57,082 nt of DNA from JBOCEF01 sp047610385. GTDB taxonomy: Bacteria; Pseudomonadota; Alphaproteobacteria; Rhodobacterales; Rhodobacteraceae. The notes under the pieces are model-generated. The model was not told the origin of the DNA. It ran no database searches and worked only from the letters and a program-made list of their open reading frames with translations. The DNA lies in the NCBI GenBank assembly GCA_047610385.1, contig JBLGAC010000025.1, positions 1-57,082 on the forward strand. The letters run 5' to 3'. A program made the position numbers and the translations under genes. Of this stretch, positions 16,236 to 25,447 are shown piece after piece; position 1 is the first letter of the stretch; each line of letters starts with the position of its first letter.

Positions 16236-17471
16236 TCAGCGCAGCACAGAGGCACGCCAGACGCCGCCCGTTGCCTTCCACGCCGCAAGGGTTCCCGGCG
16301 TGTCGCCCGCCGCGTCGAACCTGATTGCGCCCGAGGCGCCGACATAGCGCACCGGCCCCGCCATCGCGGCCTTGCGCGCCGTGGCCCAGGCGCCGGGGCC
16401 GACCGGCAGCGCGCCGGGATCGGTCACCTCACGGATCGCGGCGGCCAGCGCGGTGCCGCCCTCGCCGCCCGACCGCACAAGGGCCAGCGCCATGATCATT
16501 GCCGCGTCATAGCCTTGGGCGGCCAGCGGTGCCTCAGGATCAAAGCCTGAGGCTTCGGCGGCAGCGGCGAAATGGGTCCATGCCTCAGCGCTGCGGTCAG
16601 GCGCGGGGGCCACCAGCGTCACGCGCGTGAGCGTGAGGGACCCCAGGTCGCGCACCACCGCATCGTCCAGCAGGCCATCAGCGCCCAGCACCCCCTGCCA
16701 GGCCCCCAACCGCAGCGCCGCGCGCAGTGCCGGAACCCCGTCGCCGCCCGCATACGCAAGCAGCACCAGCGCCTCAGCCGCGCCCTGATCGGCCAGCGCG
16801 GCCATGTCAGGCGCGTAATCGCCCTGCCCCGCGGGCAGCTCCGCCGTCGCCGTGATGTCACCGCCGCCCACGCGAAAGGCTTGGGCGAACGCCTGCGACA
16901 GGCCGGTCGCCCACGCACCCGGTTCATGGGCCACCGCCATGCGGACATAGCCGCGGGCCAGCGCCAATTCGGCCAACGCTTGGGCCACCGCCACGTCCGA
17001 GGGCGCCGTGCGATACACCAGATCATCGTCGACAAGCGCCGACAGAAGCGGCGTCGTCGCCCCGTCCGAAATCATCGGCGCACCAAGCGCAATCGCCGCC
17101 CCGGCCGCCGCCAGCGCCGCGTCTGAGCAGACCGGCCCCAGAAACGCGACCGCACCGGCAACTTCAAAGGCGTCGCGGGCCTCAGCCCCCGCATCGGTGG
17201 CCAAGGCGCCGGTGCAGCCGACATCTACCAGATCAAGCGTCAGCGCCCGCCCGTCCGCCAGCCCACCGCCTGCATTGACCTCCAGTACCGCAAGTTCCCG
17301 CGCGCTCATCAAATCGGCTGAGGCGCCGGATGCGGCCCCGGTCAGACCGCCCAGCGAAATCACCCGCACTGGCCCAAGGTCGGGCACCGCGGCGGGGCTG
17401 TTCACCTGCCCCAAGGCGGGGGACACGAGCATCATAAGCGCGAACGCGGCGGCGTGGGATCTGGCAAGCAT
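16236..17471 (-). CDS. Type-I periplasmic binding protein (LivJ-like), orphan
   Basis: 411-residue exported protein of the branched-chain amino acid/amide binding family. A signal peptide runs to about ALG-Q (residues 1-22). The mature part shows the family's layout: VRVISLGGLTGAASG at the start, FLGPVCSDAALAAAG, APMISDGATTPLLS, VYRTAPSDVAVAQALAELA and QGYDAAMIMALALVRSG. Unlike transport-associated homologues it has no permease or ATPase genes nearby, so it may serve a distant transporter or act as a sensor or periplasmic scavenger. ATG 17471 has AAGGAGAAAG about 13 bases upstream, a long spacing. Confidence 0.82.
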   Translation of the reverse strand: MLARSHAAAFALMMLVSPALGQVNSPAAVPDLGPVRVISLGGLTGAASGASADLMSARELAVLEVNAGGGLADGRALTLDLVDVGCTGALATDAGAEARDAFEVAGAVAFLGPVCSDAALAAAGAAIALGAPMISDGATTPLLSALVDDDLVYRTAPSDVAVAQALAELALARGYVRMAVAHEPGAWATGLSQAFAQAFRVGGGDITATAELPAGQGDYAPDMAALADQGAAEALVLLAYAGGDGVPALRAALRLGAWQGVLGADGLLDDAVVRDLGSLTLTRVTLVAPAPDRSAEAWTHFAAAAEASGFDPEAPLAAQGYDAAMIMALALVRSGGEGGTALAAAIREVTDPGALPVGPGAWATARKAAMAGPVRYVGASGAIRFDAAGDTPGTLAAWKATGGVWRASVLR

Positions 17472-17645
17472 GAACAGGATTCTTTCTCCTTGGCGGCAGG
17501 GTCTGGGCCAAGCCTAGCCCGCCCACGCCCCCGCGCAAAGCGCACCCGAGGTCGTAGCCCGCCCCGCAGGCGCCGCGCGTCGCCTTTCCCCCAGCCACGA
17601 AACGCCCTAAATGGATGCTTCCGCGCAGACGTAAGGACTTGGACC

Positions 17646-19679
17646 ATGGCAGCCGACGCGACCGACCCCCTCGTGATCTTCACGCCTTCCGGAAAACGCG
17701 GGCGCTTTCCCGCCGGCACGCCAGTGCTGACGGCGGCGCGCCAGCTGGGCGTCGATCTTGACAGCGTGTGCGGCGGGCGGGGCATCTGCTCCAAATGCCA
17801 GGTGGCGCCGCAGGTTGGCGAATTCTCCAAGCACGGCGTCACGGTCGGTGCCCACGCGCTGTCAGATTTCAACGCGGTTGAAGCGCGGTATGACGAAAAG
17901 CGCGGGCTGAAGCCGGGCCGCCGTTTGGGCTGTCAGGCGCGCATCCAAAGCGACTGCGTGATCGACGTGCCACCCGAATCCCAGGTCCACAAACAGGTGG
18001 TCCGCAAACGCGCTGAGGCCCGGGACATCACCATCGACCCCACCGTGCGTCTGGTGTTGGTGGAGGTCACAGAGCCTGACATGCACGAGCCGACCGGCGA
18101 TCTGGAACGCCTGCGCATCGCGTTGGCCACCCAATGGCAGATCACCGGCGCCCGCGCATCGCTGCCGATCATCCAAAAGCTGCAAAAGACCCTGCGCGCC
18201 GGGGATTGGACCGTGACCGCCGCGATCCATGATGCAGGCGACGGGCCGGCGATCCTGGATCTGTGGCCGGGGTTTCATGATGAAAACCCGCTTGGCCTTG
18301 CGTTTGACATCGGGTCCACGACCATCGCTTGTCATCTGACCGATCTGGTGACCGGCGAGGTGCTGGCGTCATCCGGCACCATGAACCCGCAGATCCGGTT
18401 CGGCGAGGATCTGATGTCCCGCGTCTCCTATGTCATGATGCACCCCGGCGGGGATGTTGAGATGACCGCCGCCGTGCGCGCCGCCATCAACGACCTGATC
18501 GGCGAGGTCTGCACCGAGGCTGACATCCCCCGCGCCCGTATCTTTGAGGCAGTGTTTGTCTGCAACCCGGTCATGCACCACCTGTTCCTCGGCATTGACC
18601 CGACTGAACTGGGCTGGGCGCCGTTCGCGCTGGCGACCTCTGACCCGGTGTCGGGGCTGGCCTCGGATCTGGACCTGACCATGCACCCCGCCGCGCGCTT
18701 TCATCTGTTGCCGTGCGTTGCGGGCCATGTGGGCGCTGACGCCGCCGCGGTGGTGCTGTCGGAGGCCCCGCAACTGGCCGAAGAACTGACCCTGATCGTC
18801 GATGTCGGCACGAATGCTGAGATCGTGCTGGGCGACAAAGCTGGCCTTATGGCGTGCTCATCGCCCACCGGCCCGGCGTTCGAAGGCGCGCAGATTTCAT
18901 CGGGCCAGCGCGCGGCCCCCGGCGCCATTGAACGCATCCGCATTGATCCGGTCACCAAGACCCCGCGCTTTCGGGTCATCGGGTCTGAGATCTGGTCAGA
19001 CGAAGACGGCTTTGACCACGCCAGCGTCACCGGCATCTGCGGGTCCGGCATTATTGAGGCGGTCGCGGAAATGCGCCTCGCCGGTCTGGTGGACGAAGAC
19101 GGGCTGGTCGGATCGGCGGCCCAGACCGGCACGGATCGGTCAATCCCCGACGGGCGCACCCATGCGTATGTGGTCCATGATGGCACCGGCGCGGGCGGGC
19201 CGCTGATCTCAGTCACCCAAGGCGATGTGCGCGCGATCCAGCTGGCCAAAGCGGCGCTGATGGCCGGCGCGCGGCTGCTGATGGACCGGCGCGGGGTTGA
19301 TAAGGTGGCGCGTGTGGTGCTGGCCGGGGCGTTCGGGGCGCATATCTCGCCGATGCACGCCATGGTGCTGGGCATGATCCCCGATTGCCCGCTGGATAAG
19401 GTGGTCAGCGCGGGCAACGCGGCCGGGACCGGCGCGCGCATTGCGCTGGTAAACCGCGCCGCACGCACAGAGATCGTGCAGCTGGTGCGCCAGATCGAAA
19501 AGATCGAAACCGCGATAGAACCCCGCTTTCAGGAACACTTTGTTGAGGCAATCGCGATACCCCATAAGACGGCCACGTTCACAGCGCTGGATGGGCTGGT
19601 GGTGCTGCCTGCGGTGAAATTCGGCGCCGGCAGCGGCGATGGTGAAGGCGGCGGGCGGCGCAGGCGGCGGCGCGGCTGA
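17646..19679 (+). CDS. 2Fe-2S/ASKHA protein, corrinoid-activation (RACo/RamA-like, DUF4445)
   Basis: 677 residues. The N-terminal ferredoxin domain has Cys42-x5-Cys48-x2-Cys51 and Cys96 as 2Fe-2S ligands; a linker leads to an ASKHA-type ATPase domain with LAFDIGSTTIACHLTDL (phosphate 1), LIVDVGTNAEIVLG (phosphate 2), GICGSGIIEAVAEM and VVLAGAFGAHISP. The family reductively reactivates corrinoid proteins of methyltransferase systems (MttB, MtrH or MetH-like). No corrinoid protein or corrinoid methyltransferase is present here, so its partner must be elsewhere. ATG 17646 has AAGGA eight bases upstream; the frame is open 64 codons further but that part is Arg/Pro shadow sequence. Confidence 0.88.
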   Translation: MAADATDPLVIFTPSGKRGRFPAGTPVLTAARQLGVDLDSVCGGRGICSKCQVAPQVGEFSKHGVTVGAHALSDFNAVEARYDEKRGLKPGRRLGCQARIQSDCVIDVPPESQVHKQVVRKRAEARDITIDPTVRLVLVEVTEPDMHEPTGDLERLRIALATQWQITGARASLPIIQKLQKTLRAGDWTVTAAIHDAGDGPAILDLWPGFHDENPLGLAFDIGSTTIACHLTDLVTGEVLASSGTMNPQIRFGEDLMSRVSYVMMHPGGDVEMTAAVRAAINDLIGEVCTEADIPRARIFEAVFVCNPVMHHLFLGIDPTELGWAPFALATSDPVSGLASDLDLTMHPAARFHLLPCVAGHVGADAAAVVLSEAPQLAEELTLIVDVGTNAEIVLGDKAGLMACSSPTGPAFEGAQISSGQRAAPGAIERIRIDPVTKTPRFRVIGSEIWSDEDGFDHASVTGICGSGIIEAVAEMRLAGLVDEDGLVGSAAQTGTDRSIPDGRTHAYVVHDGTGAGGPLISVTQGDVRAIQLAKAALMAGARLLMDRRGVDKVARVVLAGAFGAHISPMHAMVLGMIPDCPLDKVVSAGNAAGTGARIALVNRAARTEIVQLVRQIEKIETAIEPRFQEHFVEAIAIPHKTATFTALDGLVVLPAVKFGAGSGDGEGGGRRRRRRG

Positions 19680-19734
19680 CGGGCTTTTCGCGGCGCATGA
19701 TCAGGGCCTGCGGGCCTGTGACAAGGATATGATG

Positions 19735-20088
19735 ATGAAATTCAACGCGTTGCCCCTTTTGATCCTGCCGCTGCTGGTGTCAGCCTGCGCCACCGCCGAA
19801 TACCGGCAGGAGGCAAACATCTGCCAAGCGCTGTGGCTGCGCACCATCCCGCCCTCCTACCATGACAAGTTGGTTGAGCAGTACCGGGCCGTTCAGCGCC
19901 CCACCGGCCGCAGCGTCTGCATCACCCGCGGCAACCGCACCGTCTGCGAGGAGAAGATGCGAACCGAATACGTGCCCTACACGGCCGTGGTGACGGTGGA
20001 CCGGTATAAAGGAGAGCGCGACGCGGAGATCTCCAATTGCACGCTGCAGGCGTGCGTCGCGCGGATGGGGAATGGGGAGTGTAAGTGA
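19735..20088 (+). CDS. Small predicted lipoprotein
   Basis: 117 residues beginning MKFNALPLLILPLLVSAC, a type II signal peptide with lipobox LVSAC. The mature part has six cysteines after the lipid-bearing one, including CITRGNRTVC and CTLQACVARMGNGEC, suggesting disulfides in the periplasm. Three consecutive ATG codons (19729, 19732, 19735) are available; AAGGA at 19723 gives the best spacing to 19735. It follows the ASKHA gene by 55 bases on the same strand. Function unknown. Confidence 0.75.
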   Translation: MKFNALPLLILPLLVSACATAEYRQEANICQALWLRTIPPSYHDKLVEQYRAVQRPTGRSVCITRGNRTVCEEKMRTEYVPYTAVVTVDRYKGERDAEISNCTLQACVARMGNGECK

Positions 20089-20180
20089 GGGGGCGTTTCG
20101 GAATCGCGCAGCGCCTCTGCCAGGTTAAACCCATGAGCATAGGGCAGCAGGGATGAAAATGCTTCACGAAAGGAGAGAAA

Positions 20181-20786
20181 ATGGAGAATTATCTAGAACT
20201 TCCATTCGAAATTCAGGTGTCGTTGGCCGCCGGCTTTCTGGGCTACTGCGTGGCATACTCGGGGAAGCGTAGCCACCACAAGCCATTTGAAAGCGCCATG
20301 ATAATACTAATTTTTAGCGTGCCCTCCACCGCCGCAATAAAGGCATCTACGGGAATTATACACTCAGAATTTCAAATAATATACGCAATCGCCTGCGCGC
20401 TATCATCAGCCGTTCTGTGGCGCAAATGGGCATCGGCAAAGATAACAAAATTTCTTAGAGAAATGAAAATTACGCAAGACGATGGCACCCTCTGGCCTTG
20501 GCAAAATATATCGCAAGACACTCGATATGAATATTCGCAGCTAGGGGTTCGCCTCAAAAACGGGCGCCAGCTATTTTGCGAAGACCTATCTATATTCAAC
20601 AATAAGCCGCACGGCCCATTCATAATGGGTGAAGACGGATCAATTGCTCTATATGTGACTGAGGTTGTGACCGGGGACGGCACGGTTCATCCTCAGGACC
20701 CCCAACATCGTGGCGGAATTCAGATCACCTTCATTCCCTCCTCAGAAATATCTGAAGTCGACTTTAGAATATCGAACGAGAAGTGA
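20181..20786 (+). CDS. A/T-rich membrane protein of unknown function
   Basis: 201 residues with an N-terminal membrane region of two to three hydrophobic segments (LAAGFLGYCVAY; AMIILIFSVPSTAAI; IIYAIACALSSAVLW) and a C-terminal soluble domain with a beta-rich pattern (VRLKNGRQLFCEDLSIFNN; GSIALYVTEVV). AGGAGAG precedes the ATG. Codon use is unlike its neighbours: repeated ATA, AGA and TTA-type codons, and clearly lower G+C, pointing to horizontal acquisition. The layout resembles small uncharacterised families such as DUF6338 but this was not verified. It is convergent with the small ORF at 20789. Confidence 0.75.
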   Translation: MENYLELPFEIQVSLAAGFLGYCVAYSGKRSHHKPFESAMIILIFSVPSTAAIKASTGIIHSEFQIIYAIACALSSAVLWRKWASAKITKFLREMKITQDDGTLWPWQNISQDTRYEYSQLGVRLKNGRQLFCEDLSIFNNKPHGPFIMGEDGSIALYVTEVVTGDGTVHPQDPQHRGGIQITFIPSSEISEVDFRISNEK

Positions 20787-20788
20787 AC

Positions 20789-21004
20789 TTATGGCTTTCG
20801 CCCGTTACCATTTGAACTGGCAGAGCCGGATGCGCTAGGCTTTGCACCAACTGGCTTTGCACCTCGCTCATAATTTACTGGTGCCGAACTCGCTTCCCGT
20901 GCAGCACCAATCGATGCGTTTGATGGCGCAGCTGCTCTTGGAGTGGCACTCTTCTCAACTCCATTATTACTGAAAGGGCCCGAGCTTCTGGAACTTTTCG
21001 ACAT
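20789..21004 (-). CDS. Small Ser/Ala/Gly-rich ORF, possible island partner
   Basis: 71 codons from ATG to TAA, low-complexity and basic (MSKSSRSSGPFSNNG at the start, KPVGAKPSASGSASSNGN near the end), no membrane segment. Its codon use (GCA, GGT, AAT, CCA) resembles the A/T-rich gene at 20181 and not the high-G+C core, so it may be part of the same acquired segment. A GGGG/TAGG site lies just before the ATG. It ends two bases after the convergent gene and begins 43 bases after dnaE. A chance frame is possible. Confidence 0.4.
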   Translation of the reverse strand: MSKSSRSSGPFSNNGVEKSATPRAAAPSNASIGAAREASSAPVNYERGAKPVGAKPSASGSASSNGNGRKP

Positions 21005-21046
21005 AGACCTACCCCGGAACTAGATGCCAAAGACGGGGGGAATATA

Positions 21047-24000
21047 TCAAAACTCCTCCACCATAACAACCCCCGCCGCCGCCTTGATCGCCCCGGCGAT
21101 CTGCGGCGTCAGCGGATACTCACCCGGCAGCGCCAATTCCACTTCGCACGGCAGGTCCGGCGCCATCAGCACCAGGTTCACCGGCCCCCTGCCCCCGCGC
21201 CGTGCGGCGCCTTTCTTGCTGTCCTCCAACCGTGCGTGAATTGACGGCAGCGCGGCGGGGTCGGACACGTAGATCTTCAGCCCCATGGTCGCCGCATCGG
21301 CCACTGCCACATCGATCTGCTGGGCCGCGCGCAGCAGCATCTTGACCTGATCGCCGCCCTCGGAGGTCGCCTCAACGGTCAGCACCACGTTGGTTCCCGG
21401 CTCCAACACCTCGCGATACATGTTGAGCGGTTCGGAAAAACACATCGCCTCATACATCCCCGTCGGGTCGGACAGCGACACGAACGCGAACCGGTTGCCC
21501 TTGGCCGATTTGCGTTCTTGCCGCGCGATCACGGTGCCGGCGATTTTGACGGTGATGCCCGACAGGTTCGCCTTGGCGCAAACCTCGGCATAGCTGAGCA
21601 CCCGCTGGCGTTTCAGCGGCCCGGCATAATCATCCAGCGGATGGCCGGTCAGATAAAACCCGACGGCGCCATGTTCTTCGGACAAACGCTCCGTCGGCAG
21701 CCAGTCATCGCAGGCCTCCATCCGCGGGGGGGGCAGATCATCGCCCGCATCCCCGAACAACGACACCTGGTTCGACGTCGCCTGTTCATGGCAGGCGTTG
21801 GAATAGGCCGCCAGTTTATCCAAGGACCGGAACACCCGCGCACGGTTGTTGTCGATCCGGTCAAACGCACCTGCGCGGGTCAACATTTCAAGACCACGCT
21901 TGCCGATCTTCTTCAGCTCCACCCGCCGGGCAAAGTCGAACAGGTCGCGGAACTGGCCATCCGCATCGCGCGCGTCCACAATAAGCTGCATCGCATCGCC
22001 GCCAACATTTTTCAACGCGCCGAGCGCATAGATGATCTTGCCATCCACCACATCGAACGTCGCCACTGATCGGTTGATGTCCGGGGGGATGATCTCAATC
22101 TCCAGCCGCACAACCTCCCGAATATAGATCGCCAACTTGTCGGTTATGTGGATGTCGCAGTTCATCACCCCAGCCATGAATTCAACCGGGTGGTTCGCCT
22201 TCAGCCAGCCAGTTTGATAACTGACCACGGCATAGGCCGCGGCATGCGATTTGTTGAAGCCGTAATTGGCGAATTTCTCCAGAAGGTCGAAGACTTCTTT
22301 GGCCTTGGCCTCAGTCACGCCAGCTGCTTTGGCGCCTTTGACGAATTTGGGGCGCTCAGCGTCCATCGCCTCCTTGATCTTTTTGCCCATGGCGCGGCGC
22401 AGCAGATCGGCGCCGCCCAGCGAATACCCCGCCATTTCCTGCGCGATCTGCATCACCTGTTCCTGGTAGACGATGATGCCTTGGGTTTCGGCCAGAATGT
22501 GGTCAATCGACGGGTGCAGGCTTTCGAGCTTTTCGCGCCCCTGCTTGACGTTGCAGTATTTCGGGATGTTTTCCATCGGGCCGGGCCGGTAGAGGGCGAC
22601 CAGCGCGATGATGTCCTCAATACACGTTGGGCCAAGCTGGCGCAGCGCGTCGCGCATGCCGGTGCTTTCCACCTGAAACACGGCAACCGTTTCGGCGCGC
22701 GCATACAATTCATAGGTCAGCTTGTCGTCAAGCGGGATGGTGCCAATATCGATCACCACATCGCGCCGCTTCAACAGATCAAGCGCGTTTTGGATCACCG
22801 TCAGTGTCTTCAGACCCAAGAAATCGAACTTCACCAGCCCGGCCTGCTCAACCCATTTCATGTTGAACATGGTCGCGGGCATATCGGAGCGCGGATCTTT
22901 GTAAAGCGGCACCAGTTGGCTCAGCGGCCGATCCCCGATCACCACACCCGCGGCATGGGTGGACGCGTTGCGCAGCAGGCCTTCGAGCTTGCCAGCATAG
23001 TCCAGCATCTCAGCGACCACAGGCTCATTGCGGGCCTCTTCGCGCAGGCGCGGCTCGTCCTCAAGGGCCTTGGCGATGCTGACCGGTTTGACGCCCTCAA
23101 CCGGGATCATTTTGCTGAGGCGGTCCGTCTGCCCGAACGGCATCTGCAGCACCCGGCCCACGTCGCGCACGGCGGCCTTGGACAGCAAAGCGCCGAAGGT
23201 GATGATCTGGCCGACCTTGTCGCGCCCGTATTTCTGCTGAACGTAGCGGATGACCTCTTCGCGCCGGTCCATGCAGAAATCGATGTCGAAATCGGGCATC
23301 GACACACGTTCGGGGTTCAAGAACCGCTCAAACAGCAAGGAATACCGCAGGGGGTCCAGATCGGTGACCGTCAGCGCATAGGCGACCAACGACCCGGCGC
23401 CTGAGCCACGCCCGGGGCCAACGGGAATGCCTTGATCCTTGGCCCATTTGATAAAATCGGCAACGATCAGGAAGTAACCGGGGAACCCCATCCCCTCAAT
23501 CACGCCCAGCTCAAAATCCAGCCGCGCCTCGTATTCGGCCAGAGTGACGGCGTGGGGGATGACCGCAAGCCGCGCCTTCAGCCCCGCAACAGCCTGACGG
23601 CGCAGTTCTTCCACCTCATCATCGGCGAATTTGGGCAGGATCGGTGCGCGGGTGTAGACCTTGAAGGCGCAGCGGCGGGCGATCTCAACGGTGTTTTCAA
23701 TCGCCTCGGGCAGATCGTGGAACAGGGCGGTCATTTCGTCCTGCGACTTGAAGTAATATTCCTCGGTCAGACGGCGGCGGTTCTCCATCGACACATAGGC
23801 GCCCTCGGCGATGCAGATCAGCGCGTCATGGGCGGCGTACATGTCGCGGGTCGGGAAATGCACATCGTTGGTGGCCACCAGCGGCAGGTCGCGCGCATAG
23901 GCCATGTCGATGAACGCGGGCTCGGTCGCGGCCTCTGGCCCGGTGCGCACCGCGGCGCCGCCATGGCGCTGGATTTCCATATAAAGCCGGTCGGGGAACA

Positions 24001-24505
24001 TGGCCGCCAGCCGATCCAGCAGCGCATCAGCCACAGCGCGCTTGCCGCCAAGGATCAGCTGCCCCAACGGGCCTTCGGCACCCCCGGTCAGGCAAATCAA
24101 CCCGCCCGCGCGCGCCGCCAGCGCGTCCAGCAGCATCATCGCCTCGCCGCCCTCGGCCTCAAGCCATTCGGCGGAGACCAGCTCCATCAGATTCTCATAG
24201 CCCGGCTCATCCTGCGCCAGCAGCACGATCTTTGCAGGCGGCAGGCCCTTCTCACCTGGGCGCGCGGCGGGCGCGAAATCCAGCGTCATCGCCACGCCAA
24301 TGATCGGCTGGATGCCCGCCTTGGATGCCGTTTCGGAAAATTCCAACGCGGCGAACAGGTTGTCCGTGTCAGTGATCGCCACCGCGGGCATGGCGTCCGC
24401 GGCGCACAGCTTGGACAAGCCCTTCACCTGGATCGCGCCTTCCAGCAACGAATAGGCGGAGTGCAGCCGCAGATGGATGAATCGGGGGGGAAAGGTTTCG
24501 GCCAT
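21047..24505 (-). CDS. dnaE: DNA polymerase III alpha subunit
   Basis: Replicative polymerase catalytic subunit, 1152 residues, full length for the DnaE1 type. The PHP domain starts FIHLRLHSAYSLLEGA; the polymerase core has PGRGSGAGSLVAYAL and the catalytic PDFDIDFCMDRR around residue 400, then GPMENIPKYCNVK and NYGFNKSHAAAYA; a helix-hairpin-helix and an OB-fold (ISGITVKIAGTVIARQERKSA) follow. ATG 24505 fits the conserved N-terminus; ATG 24517 four codons upstream has a GGGG site and cannot be excluded. The domain set excludes the error-prone DnaE2. Confidence 0.96.
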   Translation of the reverse strand: MAETFPPRFIHLRLHSAYSLLEGAIQVKGLSKLCAADAMPAVAITDTDNLFAALEFSETASKAGIQPIIGVAMTLDFAPAARPGEKGLPPAKIVLLAQDEPGYENLMELVSAEWLEAEGGEAMMLLDALAARAGGLICLTGGAEGPLGQLILGGKRAVADALLDRLAAMFPDRLYMEIQRHGGAAVRTGPEAATEPAFIDMAYARDLPLVATNDVHFPTRDMYAAHDALICIAEGAYVSMENRRRLTEEYYFKSQDEMTALFHDLPEAIENTVEIARRCAFKVYTRAPILPKFADDEVEELRRQAVAGLKARLAVIPHAVTLAEYEARLDFELGVIEGMGFPGYFLIVADFIKWAKDQGIPVGPGRGSGAGSLVAYALTVTDLDPLRYSLLFERFLNPERVSMPDFDIDFCMDRREEVIRYVQQKYGRDKVGQIITFGALLSKAAVRDVGRVLQMPFGQTDRLSKMIPVEGVKPVSIAKALEDEPRLREEARNEPVVAEMLDYAGKLEGLLRNASTHAAGVVIGDRPLSQLVPLYKDPRSDMPATMFNMKWVEQAGLVKFDFLGLKTLTVIQNALDLLKRRDVVIDIGTIPLDDKLTYELYARAETVAVFQVESTGMRDALRQLGPTCIEDIIALVALYRPGPMENIPKYCNVKQGREKLESLHPSIDHILAETQGIIVYQEQVMQIAQEMAGYSLGGADLLRRAMGKKIKEAMDAERPKFVKGAKAAGVTEAKAKEVFDLLEKFANYGFNKSHAAAYAVVSYQTGWLKANHPVEFMAGVMNCDIHITDKLAIYIREVVRLEIEIIPPDINRSVATFDVVDGKIIYALGALKNVGGDAMQLIVDARDADGQFRDLFDFARRVELKKIGKRGLEMLTRAGAFDRIDNNRARVFRSLDKLAAYSNACHEQATSNQVSLFGDAGDDLPPPRMEACDDWLPTERLSEEHGAVGFYLTGHPLDDYAGPLKRQRVLSYAEVCAKANLSGITVKIAGTVIARQERKSAKGNRFAFVSLSDPTGMYEAMCFSEPLNMYREVLEPGTNVVLTVEATSEGGDQVKMLLRAAQQIDVAVADAATMGLKIYVSDPAALPSIHARLEDSKKGAARRGGRGPVNLVLMAPDLPCEVELALPGEYPLTPQIAGAIKAAAGVVMVEEF

Positions 24506-24655
24506 GCGCCGAACCATAAGCCCCACGCAGCCCGGGCGGAAGATGCCGCAAGACATCAACCACACGCGGCCCTCGCCGCACACGCGCCGGGGTCAGCGCG
24601 CCGCGGGCGGACGGGCGACACGCGCGCGCCGTGTGGGCGGCGCTTCCTGCCCCTG

Positions 24656-25228
24656 TCAGGCGGCCAGTTCTTCGACCACCGCACCGTAGCCGCCAGCCGC
24701 AAGCCAGACGCGCTCGGCCTCAGTGGTGATGCGCCCCAGTGCATCATTGCGGAATGGGAACCGACCAAAGCGGCGGATCACCTCGCGGTGCGCGCGCGCG
24801 TGCTGCAGGTTGCCCGGCTTGCCCGCCAGACGCGATGCGATCAGCCGTACTGAGCGGTCTTGATCCCCGATGCACTCGGAATGCATCAACGGCAGATAAA
24901 AGAACAGCCGCGCGCCCTCATCCGTTGCCATGTCGTGGCCACGGGCGATCGCCAGCTTGGCCAGACGCCGCGCTTTGGGGTCGGCGGAAAAGCTGCGCTC
25001 ATCGCCGCGGAACATGTTGCGCGGGAACTGGTCCAAGAGGATCAGCAGCGCGAGCGAGCCTGCCGGGTCGGTCATCCACCCGTCCATGCCCCCCAGACGC
25101 GCCGTCCGCCACCCGGCCATGAACCGGCGGCAGATTTCTTCGTCCAGCGCGTCGCCACCATTGTACCAGCCCGCGGGGCCGACGTCGTTGAGCCAGAAAT
25201 TGATGATCGCGTGAGGCGTCGACTGCAT
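24656..25228 (-). CDS. DUF924 family protein
   Basis: 190-residue cytoplasmic protein of the DUF924 family, with the hallmark blocks INFWLNDVGPAGWYNGG, ALLILLDQFPRNMFRGD, FFYLPLMHSE and FPFRNDALGR. The fold is helical (TPR-like) and the biochemical role is unknown. ATG 25228 follows AGGGAGGGA; a TTG six codons upstream opens the frame earlier but lies inside that ribosome-binding site. Same strand as dnaE, upstream of it by about 150 bases. Confidence 0.88.
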   Translation of the reverse strand: MQSTPHAIINFWLNDVGPAGWYNGGDALDEEICRRFMAGWRTARLGGMDGWMTDPAGSLALLILLDQFPRNMFRGDERSFSADPKARRLAKLAIARGHDMATDEGARLFFYLPLMHSECIGDQDRSVRLIASRLAGKPGNLQHARAHREVIRRFGRFPFRNDALGRITTEAERVWLAAGGYGAVVEELAA

Positions 25229-25447
25229 CGCTGATCCCTCCCTCAAAGCACCGTCCGCGCGCCCTGCAAGGCGTCGCGGCCCCTGTTTCGCCTGACCTGC
25301 GCTTGGCGCGTCCTTGCTTGGACGCCCCCATGCGCTCGGCGCGTTGGACCAAGATCCATTTACCCACGCCGGTCGGTAAAAACATGAGCGCGCAGCGTCA
25401 CCTTCGCAAGTGTTGAAAAAGTATTACACGCACATTTACCTTGATTT

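Noticed and set aside
16024..16281. 85-codon minus-strand frame at the end of the orphan binding protein
   Set aside because: Overlaps the binding-protein C-terminus in another frame, no ribosome-binding site, cysteine-rich random composition.
17472..17645. Possible riboswitch before the ASKHA gene
   Set aside because: I looked for cobalamin (B12-box), SAM-II and SAM/SAH core sequences and saw none; only an ordinary leader with AAGGA.
24619..24635. ACACG/CGTGT hairpin between DUF924 gene and dnaE
   Set aside because: Five-base arms in CG-alternating sequence, no T-run; expected by chance in this composition.
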